Source: CAVTWS01 sp963738445 (lineage in GTDB: Bacteria; Actinomycetota; Acidimicrobiia; Acidimicrobiales; SHLQ01). Taken from it: a DNA stretch of 64,000 nt. The position numbers were made by a program, and so were the translations under genes. Below the pieces are notes generated by a model. The model ran no database searches. It worked only from the letters and a program-made list of their open reading frames with translations, and had not been told where the DNA came from. The stretch spans positions 1-64,000 of the forward strand of contig CAVTWS010000001.1 in the NCBI GenBank assembly GCA_963738445.1. Reading direction: 5' to 3'. Below are positions 28,744 to 40,601 of the stretch, piece by piece; position 1 is the stretch's first letter; each line of letters opens with the position of its first letter.

Positions 28744-30687
28744 GTGGCCGGAGGATGGGGGCACATCGGCTTCGCGTTCGGCGTCGTCGGAGCCGTCGTG
28801 GCGGTCGTCGCGGGAGCACCGCTCCGCTTCCGGGTGGCGCAGCCGACCACGCGCTCGAGCCGCGTGCCGGTGGCGTCCTCGCGGGCGGCGGCCGCGGGAC
28901 TGGTGGTGGCCACGGTCGGCTGCTGGATCGCGCTCGGGCGCCTGGCCGGTTCGTTCCTCGACCTCGACCTGGGCAACGCCTACGTTGCCGATCAGGCTCG
29001 TCGAGGGGCCAGTAGGCCCTATCGCCTGGCCGGCGTGTGGGGCGGCATGGACGGCTCGTTCCTGCTCTGGGTGACCCTGCTGGCCAGCGTCGGACTCCTC
29101 GGCCGGGGTGTGGTGCCGAACCAGCTTCGTGGCAGGTTCGACGCCGTCATCGGCGCAGTCGTGGCGGCCTCGCTGGTGCTCCTGTGGGCCGCCGCCGACC
29201 CGTTCCGTCGCCTGGCCCGTCCGGCGGTCGACGGCCGCGGCCTGACTCCGATCCTGGAGCACCCGGCGATGCTCTACCACCCACCGCTGCTGTACCTCGG
29301 CCTCGTGGTCACCGTGGTGCCGTTCGCGCTGGTCCTGGCCGCGGGACCAGAAGCACACCAGGTCTGGCCGACCGCGCGACGCCTGGCCGGGCTCGCCCTG
29401 GCGGTGCTGACCGCCGGTCTGGCGACGGGAGCCAACTGGTCGTACGTCGAGTTGGGCTGGGGCGGATACTGGGGGTGGGACCCGGTGGAGAACGCGGCGC
29501 TCGTCCCGTGGCTCGCCCTGGTGGCCGTTCTCCACGCCGGCCGGCGACTGTCGGCCCGGGGAGTGGTCTTGGCCGGGGCGGCGCCCTTTCTGCTCGCCTC
29601 GACCGCAGCAGTGTTGGCGCGGTCCGGGGCCAACGTCTCGGTCCACGCCTTCGCCGAGAACGCCGCCGTCGGGTGGTCGCTCGCCGCGCTGCTCACCGGC
29701 CTGGCGGCGCTGACGGCCTGGCGCGCCCTGGGCGCGTCGGCCCGGCCGCGCTCGTCGGTCTCCCGCCCACTCGGCGGCGGCGTCCCGCTCGGGCTGGTGG
29801 CGGTCGGGTTGGCCACCGTCGCCGGCGCCGTCGTCCTCGCCGGGGTGCTGTATCCCGTCGTGATCGGCTGGTTCGGGCGGGACGAACGCACGGTGGAGGG
29901 CACGTACTTCGCCCGCCTTCTCGCCCCGCTCGGAACCGTCGTCGTCGTCGGGTCGATCGTGGCCGCGGCGCGGGCGTGGCGCCAGGGGCGGCGGGCCGCC
30001 GGGCAGACCATCGCCCACGCTGGCGTGCTCCTGTTCGCCATCGGGGTGGCCGGCTCGGTGTTCGCGACCCAGCGGACGGTGGTCGTGGAGGCCGGTGGGA
30101 CGGTCGAGGTCGGGGGCGTCCAGGTGCGAAACGAGGGCGTCCGCGTGGAACCGGGCGAGCGGGCGGGGGTCGATCGTGTGGTGGCGACCGTCGTGATCGA
30201 CCGTGGAGGATCGACCTCTGTCCTGCACCCGGAGCTGGTCGTGTTCTCCGCCGATCCCGCAACCTCGGCGGGCGGCGGGTTCCAGCCGTCAGGGGTCCTG
30301 GCCGAGACGGCCCTGCGCAGCTCGCCGCTCGTCGACATCCAGGTGGTGCTGCGCCGTGCCACCGACGACGGTTCGATGATCCTCGACGTCGGCGTCCGAC
30401 CCCTCGTGTGGTGGATCTGGTGGGGCGCCGCCGTGATGGCGCTCGGCGGCGCGCTGGCCGCCCGGGTCAGCTCCGCTGACCGTGCTGTCCGGGTCAGCTC
30501 CGCTGACGCTTCCGGTCGAGGAGGCGGCCCAGCGTCTCGGACGGCTCCGACTCCTCGGGCGGGGGCGCCGGACGGGCCCGAGCCGGCCGGGGCGGTCGTT
30601 CCCGACCCGGCCGTGAGGGCCACCGGTTCCGCACCCAGTCGCCCAGCCGGCCGACCTCGTAGGCCACGACCGAGGCCCGCAGGTTGA
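28744..30687 (+). CDS. ccmF: CcmF-type cytochrome c haem lyase subunit
   Basis: 647 residues, GTG 28744 with AAAGGGGG upstream. It contains the haem-handling WWD motif WSYVELGWGGYWGWDPVENA and an upstream HPAMLYHPPLLYLG with paired His, amid roughly a dozen membrane segments, as in CcmF of system I cytochrome c maturation. A ~100-residue external segment follows (TVVVEAGGTVEVGG...), then a last membrane helix (LVWWIWWGAAVMALGG). The final ~65 residues are Pro/Arg-rich, overlap the opposite-strand vWA gene by 194 bases, and may be an artefact of a lost stop. No other ccm gene is in the window. Confidence 0.85.
   Translation: MAGGWGHIGFAFGVVGAVVAVVAGAPLRFRVAQPTTRSSRVPVASSRAAAAGLVVATVGCWIALGRLAGSFLDLDLGNAYVADQARRGASRPYRLAGVWGGMDGSFLLWVTLLASVGLLGRGVVPNQLRGRFDAVIGAVVAASLVLLWAAADPFRRLARPAVDGRGLTPILEHPAMLYHPPLLYLGLVVTVVPFALVLAAGPEAHQVWPTARRLAGLALAVLTAGLATGANWSYVELGWGGYWGWDPVENAALVPWLALVAVLHAGRRLSARGVVLAGAAPFLLASTAAVLARSGANVSVHAFAENAAVGWSLAALLTGLAALTAWRALGASARPRSSVSRPLGGGVPLGLVAVGLATVAGAVVLAGVLYPVVIGWFGRDERTVEGTYFARLLAPLGTVVVVGSIVAAARAWRQGRRAAGQTIAHAGVLLFAIGVAGSVFATQRTVVVEAGGTVEVGGVQVRNEGVRVEPGERAGVDRVVATVVIDRGGSTSVLHPELVVFSADPATSAGGGFQPSGVLAETALRSSPLVDIQVVLRRATDDGSMILDVGVRPLVWWIWWGAAVMALGGALAARVSSADRAVRVSSADASGRGGGPASRTAPTPRAGAPDGPEPAGAVVPDPAVRATGSAPSRPAGRPRRPRPRPAG
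30462..30507. repeat. Two direct repeats, each a short hairpin, at convergent gene ends
   Basis: A 19-base unit (CCGGGTCAGCTCCGCTGAC) occurs at 30462-30480 and 30489-30507, a 27-base period. Each copy contains the inverted repeat GTCAGC-TCC-GCTGAC. They lie where ccmF and the vWA gene run into each other and could form a bidirectional transcription stop. No T-run is present. Confidence 0.5.
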
Positions 30688-33600
30688 GCCGGCCCAGCGC
30701 CACCGCCAGCGGCCACAGCAGCGCGGCGGCGAGGAGGAACCAGGGTGCGAGGTCGAACGGCCGGCGACCGGCCGCCAGCCCGTCGACCGCGAAGGCCGTG
30801 CCCGGCTCCGGATCGACCCGGCCCGTGGTGGCGGCGGCGATGGCTTCGAGCGTGGCGCGGTCGGTGGGCCCCGGCAGGTACTCGGCGCTGTAGGAGATGC
30901 TGGGCAGCGCCGCGCCGGCGGCGATGACGCCCGAGGAATCGCTCACCGACGCGCCGACGGCGTAGGTGCCGGCCGACTCGACGCTCAACTCGGCGCCGTA
31001 CACGTTGGGGGCGATGCGCCGGAGGGGGACATCGACCGACGTGCCGTCGGGGGCGCTCACCCGAGCCGAGGCGGTCGCACCATCGGGGAAGCTGTCCTGC
31101 CCCTCGACCCGGATCTGCAGCTCACCGTCGTCGATCACGGCCGACACCGAGCCGTCGTTCGTCGTGGGCACGGTGTCGTTGACCACCCGCGTCCAGAACT
31201 CGACGAACCCGTCCCAGTCCGACCAGCCCTGCGCCCACCGGTCGCCGGCATCGGCGGTCCACGACGTCACCCGACCCAGACCCGCCTGCCAGCTCGCCAG
31301 CAGCGGATCACGGTCGGGCCCGATGCGCAGCAACGTGGTGGCCAGGGGTTTGGCGGTCGTGGCGATGTAGCCGAGCAGCGGCGGCGACGAGGACAGCTGC
31401 TCGATCACCGGCGACGAGGACACGATCTCGGGGAGGAACGATCCCTCGTTCACGAAGTCGCGGCTGGCGATCATCGCCTCCTCCTGCAGGATCTCGGGGA
31501 TCTCCTGGAGGTCGCGGCCGGGGTAGAACCGCCCGTTGCCGGCGTCGGCGATGGCCTCGAGTTGCCGCGCCGACCCCTCGCCGGTCCCGATGACCGAGAC
31601 GGTGATGCCCTCCGCCGCAAGCTCCGCCGCCTCGTCGGCGAGGTCCTCCATGACCGACACCTCGGTGAAGCCGTCGCTGAACAAGATGATGTGCTTGAGC
31701 GACGCCTGCGATTCGCGGAGCGCGGCGGCGGACGTGCTCAGCGCCGCCGCCATGTTGGTACCGCCCGACGGGAACAGTTCGGCCAGGCCGTCCTCGATCA
31801 CCTGGGCGCCGGGCACCTGCTGGAGATCGATGACCCACTCGTAGCTCGTGTTCCAGGCCAGCACACCGATCTCGTCGTTGGCGCTCAACGCCTCGATGGC
31901 CTGCGCCGCAGCGGCCCGGGCGATGTCGGTCTTGTTCACGCCACCTTCGTCGCCGGGCGTGCTCGGCCCCAGGAGGTCGCCGCAGTGGCAGTTCCCCATC
32001 GACCCGCTGGTGTCGATGGCCAGGACTTCGGCGACGATCTGGCGTCGCTCGGGATCGAGGATCTCCGACACCACCGGGAGGAGCTGCTCGAGCTCGCTCT
32101 GGTAGTAACCGCCGAGCCCGTACGAGTGCTCCCCGCCGATCGTGACCAGACCCCGCCCGAGGTCGCGCACGGCCCGGGACAGGTCTTGCACCTGGCTGTC
32201 CGAGAGGGACCGCTCGTCGACGTTGACGAGCACGATCGAGGAGAAGGCACCCAGCTCGTCGAGAGGCGGGAGCTCGGCGACATCGACCGTCGACGTGGTG
32301 AGCCCGCCGGCCCGCAACGCGTCGGCGATCGGGGTGCCCTCCCCGGGCGCGTCCTCGACGATGAGGACCCGGGCCGGCCCCTCGACCTGGACGGCGGCGA
32401 AGACCCGATCGTTCTCCGGCACGGCATCCGTGGCCGACTCGACGTGGATCTCATAGCGGACCAGGCCGCCGGCCTCGGCTTCGCGTTCGAACGAGACGTC
32501 GTTGGGTCCGATCTCCGTGGCGATCACCTGCTGGTCGACCTCGACACCGTTCTCGCTGAGGGTGACGACCACGCTGCCTTCGCGACCGGCTTCGACGACC
32601 GCATCGATCGTCACCAGCTCACCCTCGCGGACCGCGGAGGGCGTATCGACGCTGTGCACCGCGACATCGGCGAGCCCGCTGCGGTCGACCGCGACGACAT
32701 CGACGGCGATGCCCCGCGCGGCCAACGCCTCCGCCTCGGCCCCGACATCGCCGGCGTTCGCCCGACCGTCCGACACCAGGACGACCCGCCGCCGGGCGTC
32801 CTCGGGCAACACCGCCGCGGCGAGACGCAGCGCGGTGGCCAGGTTCGTACGGGTCGGGTCGATCTGCACGCTCGGCGTGGCGAGCTGGTTGTCACGGTCG
32901 AGGGTGAGCTCGAGGCGGGCGTCGGCGCCGAACACGGCCACCGCGCTCCGCGAGTTCGGGGGTTGGGCGTCGAGGGCGGCCTGCACCCACTCCAACGCCT
33001 CGGCGCGGGCCGGGCCTGACACCGAATCGCTCCCGTCGATCAGGAAGACGGTGGCGACGTCGCCGGCCCGCCGGTCGAACGACAGGCCCAGCAGGGCCAG
33101 GACGAGCAGGCCGGCGACGGTCAGCCGGGCGATCTGGCCGAGGCGCCACTGGCCGCGGCTCACGCCCATGCGTCGGCGGGACCACCACCACTCGGCGGCC
33201 AGCACGGTGAGGAGCGGGAGCGCGACCCACCACAACCGCGCGAGCTCACGATCGGGGGGATCCTCACCGGCCCGGGCCGGGCGCACCTCGATGGGCAGGG
33301 ACTGGGCCGGCCGGATCGACGACTCGCCCCGCGCCGAGTTCACCGCCACGGTGGATTCGACACCGTTGGCGGTCACCGTCCAGAACCCGACGCGGTCGAC
33401 GCGGGGCGACGCCGCCCCTACCGGCAGCATGCGTTCGGCGCCGTCCGGGGAGATCACGACGGTCTCGACCGACTTGTCGAGCGGCAGGATGGCGCCGACC
33501 CGCAGCTCCTGGGGTGGAAGCGCTGCGGTGGTCAACTCGGTGACGAGCCGATCGAACAGGATCGGGAACGACACCTGCACCGGGAGGTTGCTGTCGCCCA

Positions 33601-34964
33601 GGGCGAACGTGAGGTAGGCGAAGGGGACACCGCCGGCGCTGGTGCCGCGCACCAGGAGAGGCGCCGATTCCGCACCGACGATGACCTGGCCGGCGCTCGA
33701 GCTGACCTGTTGGGCGCGGGCGATGTCGACGGTGGTGAGGTCCAGGTCGGTCACCAGGTTGCTGCTGGCGTCGACCAGGGTCACCACGGGCCGATCGACG
33801 GTGCCGGTCACGTCGACCTCGGCGGTGCCGCCGGGGGGAGCGATGGCGAGGAACGGTGACCCGGGGTCAGCCGGGACGGGAGCGCGGTCGAACACCACCA
33901 GATCGGGCGCCGAACCTCCGCCGGGATCCGCGGCCGGTTCGAGCTCCGCGACGCGCTCGACGCTGAGGCCGGGCACGATCGCGAAGAACTCGTCGAGGAA
34001 CGGGTTGGCCGGGCCGACCAGCAGCACCCGGAGATCGCGTCGACGGCCGGTCGAGGCCACGCCCACGTCGTCGCCGGGCAACAGGTCGTCGCCGGTCAAG
34101 CGGGCCTCGATCCGGTCGCCGGCCGGCACATCGGCCTCGTAGGTGACGGTCGCGCCCCGTCCGATCTCGAGCGTGGTCTCGACCTGGGTGAGGTCGTCGA
34201 CGTCGATCCGCAGCGGCTGCACGACATCGGATCCGCCGTGGTTGGTCACCGAGACCACGACGTGGAGCTCGCTGCCGCGCGGCCTCGGCGGTGACCGCAT
34301 CGATCGACCGGTTCTCGCCGTCGGAGCCGATGCGCTCGTATCTCGTGCCGGCGGGGATCAGCCGCTGCTCGTCCGGGTCCAGGCCGCCGTCGCCGAGCAG
34401 CACGAAGCCGATGTCCTGGCCGGGCACCTCGAGGCTCTCGGCCAACGTGAACGCACCGGCGAAATCGGCGGGTCCGGCGGTGGCCTCGATGGGAGCCAGC
34501 GCATCGTGGAAGCTGTCGTCGTCGGCGCTGGCGGTGAGCACCACCCGAGGCGGTTGCGCCGCCACCACCACCGACGCCACCCCGCCGGGCGGCAACTCGT
34601 CCCGCAGCTCCTCGGCGCGCTCCAACGCCTGGTCGAGGCGCGTCGGCTGTTCGTCGCGGGCCCTCATCGAACCGGAGGCGTCGATGATGAACACGGTGTG
34701 CTCGGCCAGCTCCGCATCGGCCAAGGCGACCGGGCGGGCGACCGCCAAGGCCAAGCCGAGCGCAGCGAGGAGCTGCAGGGCCAGCAGGACGCTCGGCCGC
34801 AGCCGCTGCCAGGGGCGGGCGGCGGCCACCGGCAGGGCGTGCTCCTTCCACAGGAACGTGGAGGGCACATCGTGGCTGTCCCGGCGGGGGCGCAGCACGT
34901 GGAGGAGCACGATCGGCAGCGTCAACAGCGCCAGCCACAACCCGGCCGGGTTGGCGAACCTCAT
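30494..34964 (-). pseudogene. Giant BatA-like protein with three vWA-type domains (one frameshift)
   Basis: About 1489 residues once one extra base near 34285 is removed. The BatA-type start (MRFANPAGLWLALLTLPIVLLH) and a second helix are followed by vWA 1 (DASGSM). A central region ends in two helices (WWVALPLLTVLAAEWWW and LTVAGLLVLALLGLSF). Then come vWA-like domain 2 (DGSDSV, TNLATAL), a glutamine-amidotransferase-like segment (GLVTIGGEHSYGLGGY), vWA 3 (DTSGSM, SGGTNMAAAL) and a final helix before a basic tail. It looks like a BatA protein fused to the second vWA protein usually encoded next to it. Last gene of the MoxR operon; probably metal-dependent adhesion or complex assembly at the envelope. 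Confidence 0.8.
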
Positions 34965-34986
34965 GCGCCGAACCTCATGCCCGCCC

Positions 34987-35885
34987 TCATCGGAGCACGC
35001 CCTCGCGGCGCCAGGCGGTGAGCAGGAGGTGCTCGATGTCGGTGGTGTCAGGGATCCGCAGGTAGGCGGCATCGGCGCGGCGGCAACGCAACGCGACCTC
35101 GTCGTACCAGGCCTCGACCACCCGGCGGTGCTGGCGGCGGATCTCGGGGGTGACGCTGACCGCCACCCGTTCGCCGGTCTCCCGGTCGACGAGGTCGAGG
35201 TCGCCGCTGAGCGCCGGGTCGAGATCGTCGTCGCCCGTGACGTGCACGACGACCACGTCGTCGCCGCGAGCGGGGAGCCGACCGATGGCGGCGTCCCACT
35301 CCGGGGTCAGCAGATCCGACAGGACGATCGTCATGCCCGGGGGCCCGCGGCGGGCCAACAGGTGACTCGTCGCCGCCGCGAAGGGCGTGGCCCCGTGGGC
35401 CTGGAGGCTCTGCAGGTGGGCGAACAACGCCGGCGCGGCGTTGCGGCCGACGAACCGGGGCGCCGCCCGATCGAGGAGGAAGCGGTGGACGGTGACGACG
35501 TCGCGGTGGACCAGCGCCACGAAACCCAGGGCGGCGGCGAGGCGGGCGGCCTGGGTGAGCTTGGTGCCCGCCATCGAGGCCGAGGTGTCGACGAGCAGGC
35601 GCAACGTGATGTCGTCCTCGGCCTCGAACAGCTTCACCATCAGCACGTCGAGCCGGGCCAGGAGGTGGTAGTCGATGCGGCGGAAGTCGTCGCCGGGGTG
35701 GTAGTCGCGCTGGTCGGCGAAGTCGAGCGAGCTGCCGTGCCTCGTGCTGCGATGGTCGGCGGCGAACTGACCCGCCAGGCGCCGGCGGGTGGCCACCTGG
35801 AGCGCTTCGAGCCGGGCCACGAACGCCGGGTCGAGGAGCGGCGGAGGCGCCGCCCCCGGATGCGCCGCCGCACCTGGCGCGACGC

Positions 35886-35889
<4 letters not shown>
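34987..35889 (-). CDS. DUF58 protein, MoxR partner
   Basis: 300 residues. It carries the DUF58 signature DFADQRDYHPGDDFRRIDYHLLAR and a vWA-like metal site (LLVDTSASM) with the expected downstream residues. DUF58 proteins are encoded next to MoxR ATPases and are thought to be its targets or adaptors. GTG start overlaps the moxR stop by four bases. The region between this gene and the vWA gene contains a 13-base near duplication (GCATGAGGTTCGG/C) that offers several start-like ATGs; only 34964 opens the long frame. Confidence 0.87.
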
Positions 35890-36923
<1,034 letters not shown>

Positions 36924-36980
36924 GGCAGGGGTCCTCAGCGGGTCGGGTGCGGGTGGGGAGCGGGCCGGCGATCGGTCGGG

Positions 36981-38696
36981 TCAGTCGCCGGTACCGGCCA
37001 GGCGGGCGAAGTAGTCACGCACCCGGGCCGCCAACGACGCCGGGATGCGGGTGTTGTCGAGAGCTTCGACGGCCTCCTGCTGGTAGTCGTCGATGTGGGT
37101 CGACGCCGGCACCCGAATCGAACCCGATCCGGTCGTGGTGTCGCCCTGGCCGACGGTCTCGGACTCCCCGTCGACCGGTGCGCCGTCGACGAACACCTCC
37201 TCGCTCTCGGTCGGCCGGTCGGGGTCGTAGACGAGGGCCCCTCCGGTCGGGTCCACCCCACTGTTGCCCCGGCCGTCGGGGGTCCCCGCCCCGCCGGTGC
37301 CCGAACCGGTGGGGCTGTTGTTGCCGCCGACCTGACCCGACCCGCCGCCGCTGTTGCCGGAGTCCGAGCCGCTGTCCGAGCCGGAGTCTGTCCCGCTGTC
37401 GTTGCCGGAGTCGTTGCCGCTGTCGTTGCCCGAGTCGGAGCCGCTGCCGGCGCCACCGTCGGAGCCGTTGTCCCCACCGTCGGAGCCGCTGTCCCCACCG
37501 TCGGAGTCACCCGCGTTCGGCGACCCGGCGGACGGTTCGCCCGTCGCCGTTCCCTGCCCCCCGCGACCCTCCCTCAGGTCGCGCTGGGCGCCGGCCACCG
37601 CATCGGCCGCGCCCTGGGCGGACTGCTGCGCCGACACGTCCGAAGTCGCGCCGCGCTGGCTCGCCGCCGCGCTCGCCAGCGCGTCCGACGCAGCCGCGGT
37701 GTCCCCGGCCCGCACCGCCGACGCGGCGTCGCTCAAGGCTTGAGCGGTGGCCGGGCTCCCGAGCGCCTGACTCGCCGCCAGCGCCTCCAGGCGATCGGCG
37801 AGGGCTTCGGACTCCTCGGGCGTGAGGGACTCCAGATCGTCCGCCAGCTCGTCGAGTTGCTCGGCGGCCGACGGGCCGCTCGTGCCGGGCAGCGGCTCGG
37901 CGGCGAGCGTCTGGTCCAAGCCGCGGGTCGCGGCCGCACGGGACTCGAGATCGGCGTCGACCATCGACTCCAGCTCCTGCTCGGCCTCGGCCAGCGCAGC
38001 CAGCGTCTCGTCGAGTTCGTCGGCCTCCCGCAACTCGGCGATCAACTCGTCGAGGGCGGCGGCGGCCTGCTCGCCCTCCGGGTTGACCCGAAGCTCCTCG
38101 GCCAGTGCTTCCAGCTCGTCGGCCGTCTCCTCGGCATCGTCGCGGGCCTGCTCGCGGGCGGCGCGGATGTCGTCTTGATGGTTGGGCCAGACGGCGAGCA
38201 CCAGCGCCGCGGTTCCGAGGCCGGCACTGGCCGCCCACCGGTTGGGTGAACCACGGAGCGGGATGGCGTCGGTGGGCCGGACACCGCGCTGGGCGGCGAG
38301 CGCCCGGTCGTGGATCAGGGGCCCGAACGGTTCGGCCGTGGGAGGTATCTCGAGCGCGGTGGCGAAGACGTCGTCGGCGTCGAGCCCGCGATCGGCGGCG
38401 CGCGCGGTCACGGTGTCCGGGACGCGGGTCACGAGCGCCGTGACCCCGATCGCCAGCGCCGCGATCAGCACGAACACGAGGGCGGCCGGCTCGGGCCACG
38501 ACCAGGGCCGGAATCGTCCGACGAGCACCAGCGCGACCGCGATTGCGAGGGCGACCGGAGCGAGCAGGTTGGTTGTCGCCACCGCCCAGGCGAGGCGGAG
38601 GCGGCGCCGGATCGCGGCCAGGAACCCTTCGGTCTCGGGATCGAGGGCGCCGGACTCCCGGGCCGGTGACGAGGGGGGCGCGGCCCGGTCGCTCAT
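36981..38696 (-). CDS. Membrane protein with coiled coil and Ser-Asp-Gly-rich linker
   Basis: 571 residues. Two membrane helices near 45-62 and 68-88, a third near 150-165, then a long acidic Ala/Glu-rich coiled coil (about 170-335). Next is a low-complexity stretch of SDSGNDSGNDSG-type repeats (about 395-470), and finally a conserved-looking C-terminal end (TRIPASLAARVRDYFARL). This layout occurs in hypothetical proteins inside MoxR operons. The long flexible acidic linker suggests that a terminal domain is held away from the membrane. Its start codon is one base from the permease stop, so the two are coupled. Function unknown. Confidence 0.75.
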   Translation of the reverse strand: MSDRAAPPSSPARESGALDPETEGFLAAIRRRLRLAWAVATTNLLAPVALAIAVALVLVGRFRPWSWPEPAALVFVLIAALAIGVTALVTRVPDTVTARAADRGLDADDVFATALEIPPTAEPFGPLIHDRALAAQRGVRPTDAIPLRGSPNRWAASAGLGTAALVLAVWPNHQDDIRAAREQARDDAEETADELEALAEELRVNPEGEQAAAALDELIAELREADELDETLAALAEAEQELESMVDADLESRAAATRGLDQTLAAEPLPGTSGPSAAEQLDELADDLESLTPEESEALADRLEALAASQALGSPATAQALSDAASAVRAGDTAAASDALASAAASQRGATSDVSAQQSAQGAADAVAGAQRDLREGRGGQGTATGEPSAGSPNAGDSDGGDSGSDGGDNGSDGGAGSGSDSGNDSGNDSGNDSGTDSGSDSGSDSGNSGGGSGQVGGNNSPTGSGTGGAGTPDGRGNSGVDPTGGALVYDPDRPTESEEVFVDGAPVDGESETVGQGDTTTGSGSIRVPASTHIDDYQQEAVEALDNTRIPASLAARVRDYFARLAGTGD

Positions 38697-38697
38697 G

Positions 38698-39677
38698 TCA
38701 GCGCTCGGTCTTGGCCGGGGTACGGAGCCGGAAGGAGCCGGCGACGACGGCGAGCACCATGAGGGCGCCGAGGGCCAGGAGGCACTCGATCCACAACGTC
38801 AACCCGCGATCGTTGGTGCCGTCGCCATCGAACGCGGTGGTGGCCACCGCGGCGACCGGAACGCCGAACCGCGGGTCGGTGGTCGGGGTGTCCTCGACTT
38901 CGTCCCGGGTGTCGATGAGGTTCCGGATGGCGTTGAACGGCGACGACGGTTGGCGGCTGACGCCCTCCCGTAGCGGCCCGAGCAGATCCGCTGCCGCGGC
39001 GAGGGGACTCGCCACCAGCAACTCGACCGGCGGGTCCGGTTCGTCGAACCCGCGGCTCTCATCGATGGCCGCCGCAGCGCCATACACCAGGAAGCTGCCC
39101 AGGCTCAGGAGCAACACGATGCCGTACGACAGGACCGTCGCCGTGACCACCCGCCGGGTGAAGCAGGAGATGGCCACGCTGAGACCGGCCATGGCCAGCG
39201 CCGACGTGGTCACGAGGCCGACGAACTGGAAGACATCGGTGCTCGAGACACCACCGATCAGGTAGGCGAGGGCCAGCATCGGGGAGGTGGCCACCACCAG
39301 CAGGATCACGAACGCCGCCGCCGAACCGATCTTGCCCAGCACGATCGAGCGCGGCCGCATGAGCGTGACCTGGAGCGGCACGAGCGTCTGGCGTTCCCGC
39401 TCGCCGGTGACGGCGCTGGCCGTGAGCCCGGGCACGATGAACAGTACGAGCACCAGCATGAAGAAGCCGATCCACTCGAAGATGCCACGACCGATCAGGG
39501 CGGAGCTGGTCGCGTCGGCCCCGCCGAGCGGGTTCGTGCGCTGGCCCGTCTGCTCCTCGTAGACGACGTAGACGACGACGCCCATCAGGCCCAGGTAGGT
39601 CGTGAGGATGAGGGGGAACGTATGCCGCGCATGCGTTCCTTGAGTTCACGCCCGAGGACGGGGTTGAGCCATCTCAC
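38698..39677 (-). pseudogene. ABC transporter permease (ABC-2 type), one frameshift
   Basis: Reading from GTG 39677 gives VRWLNPVLGRELKERMRGIRSP. One C is missing from a C run near 39613, and the frame resumes as LGLMGVVVYVVYEEQTGQR to the stop at 38698, about 326 residues. Six membrane segments with a large external loop between the last two. The opening NPVLGRELKERMRG is typical of GldF/NatB-like ABC-2 permeases that pair with the ATPase upstream. Loss in a homopolymer points to a sequencing error. Confidence 0.82.
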
Positions 39678-39731
39678 GCGATCCTCCGGATCGACTGTCT
39701 CATGCGATCCTCCGGATCGACGAATGTACGG

Positions 39732-40601
39732 TCACTGGACCGCCCCCGTCGTGATCGAGAGGAAGAGCTCCTCGAGGGTGCCGCCGACCAACGAGTACTC
39801 GAGGACCTCCCGGCCGTCGACGACGATGAGCCGGCGCAGCAGCTCGCGCTGGGCGGCTTCGTCGGCGACGTCGTGCTCCTCCGTCGCGCCGCCTGCGAAC
39901 ACGACCTTGACCCGCCGGCCGTGCCCGAGTTGATCCACGATCTCGTCCGGGCGTCCCGACGCCAGGAGCCGGCCCGCCTCCATGATCCCGACCTCGGTGC
40001 AGAGCTGCTCGAGCTCGATCAGGATGTGGCTGCTGATGACGATGGTCTTGCCCATGCGCTGCAGCTCCCCGAGCAGGTCGAGCAGGTCGACCCGGGCCCG
40101 GGGATCGAGCCCGCTGGCCGGTTCGTCGAGGATGAGCACATCGGGGTCGTGGACGAGCGCCCGGGCCAGGCTCAGCCGTTGCTTCATGCCGCGCGACAGC
40201 GAGTTCACCATCGACGTGCGTTTCCCGGCGAGGTCGACGAGCTCGAGCAGGCTGTCGATGGTCGGCCCCCACCGCCGGCGTGGCAGGTGGTAGGAGCGGG
40301 CGAAGAACTCGAGGTACTCGTCGACGCGGAGGTTGTCGTAGACGCCGAGCACGTCGGGCATGTAGCCGACCCGCCGCCGCACCTCCCGGGGTTGGCGGAC
40401 GGGGTCGAGGTCGAGCACCCGCGCCTCGCCCGAGGTCGGGCGCAGGAGCGAGGCCAGGACCGAGAAGGTGGTGGACTTGCCGGCACCGTTCGGACCGATC
40501 AGGCCGTAGATCGAGCCCTGCGGCACGGTGAGGTCGAGGTCGTGGACCGCGTAGAGATCGCCGTACCGTTTGGTCAGCCCGCTGATGGTGATGGCGGTCA
40601 T
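39732..40601 (-). CDS. ABC transporter ATP-binding protein (ABC-2 type)
   Basis: 289 residues. Walker A GPNGAGKST, Q-loop region, signature LSRGMKQRLSLARAL, Walker B VLILDEPASGLDP and switch His (VISSHILIELEQ). The C-terminal extension (VKVVFAGGATEEHDV) is typical of ATPases serving ABC-2 exporters (CcmA/NatA/GldA type). It works with the permease downstream; cargo unknown. Its start overlaps the stop of the exported protein gene upstream (ATGA). Confidence 0.9.
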   Translation of the reverse strand: MTAITISGLTKRYGDLYAVHDLDLTVPQGSIYGLIGPNGAGKSTTFSVLASLLRPTSGEARVLDLDPVRQPREVRRRVGYMPDVLGVYDNLRVDEYLEFFARSYHLPRRRWGPTIDSLLELVDLAGKRTSMVNSLSRGMKQRLSLARALVHDPDVLILDEPASGLDPRARVDLLDLLGELQRMGKTIVISSHILIELEQLCTEVGIMEAGRLLASGRPDEIVDQLGHGRRVKVVFAGGATEEHDVADEAAQRELLRRLIVVDGREVLEYSLVGGTLEELFLSITTGAVQ

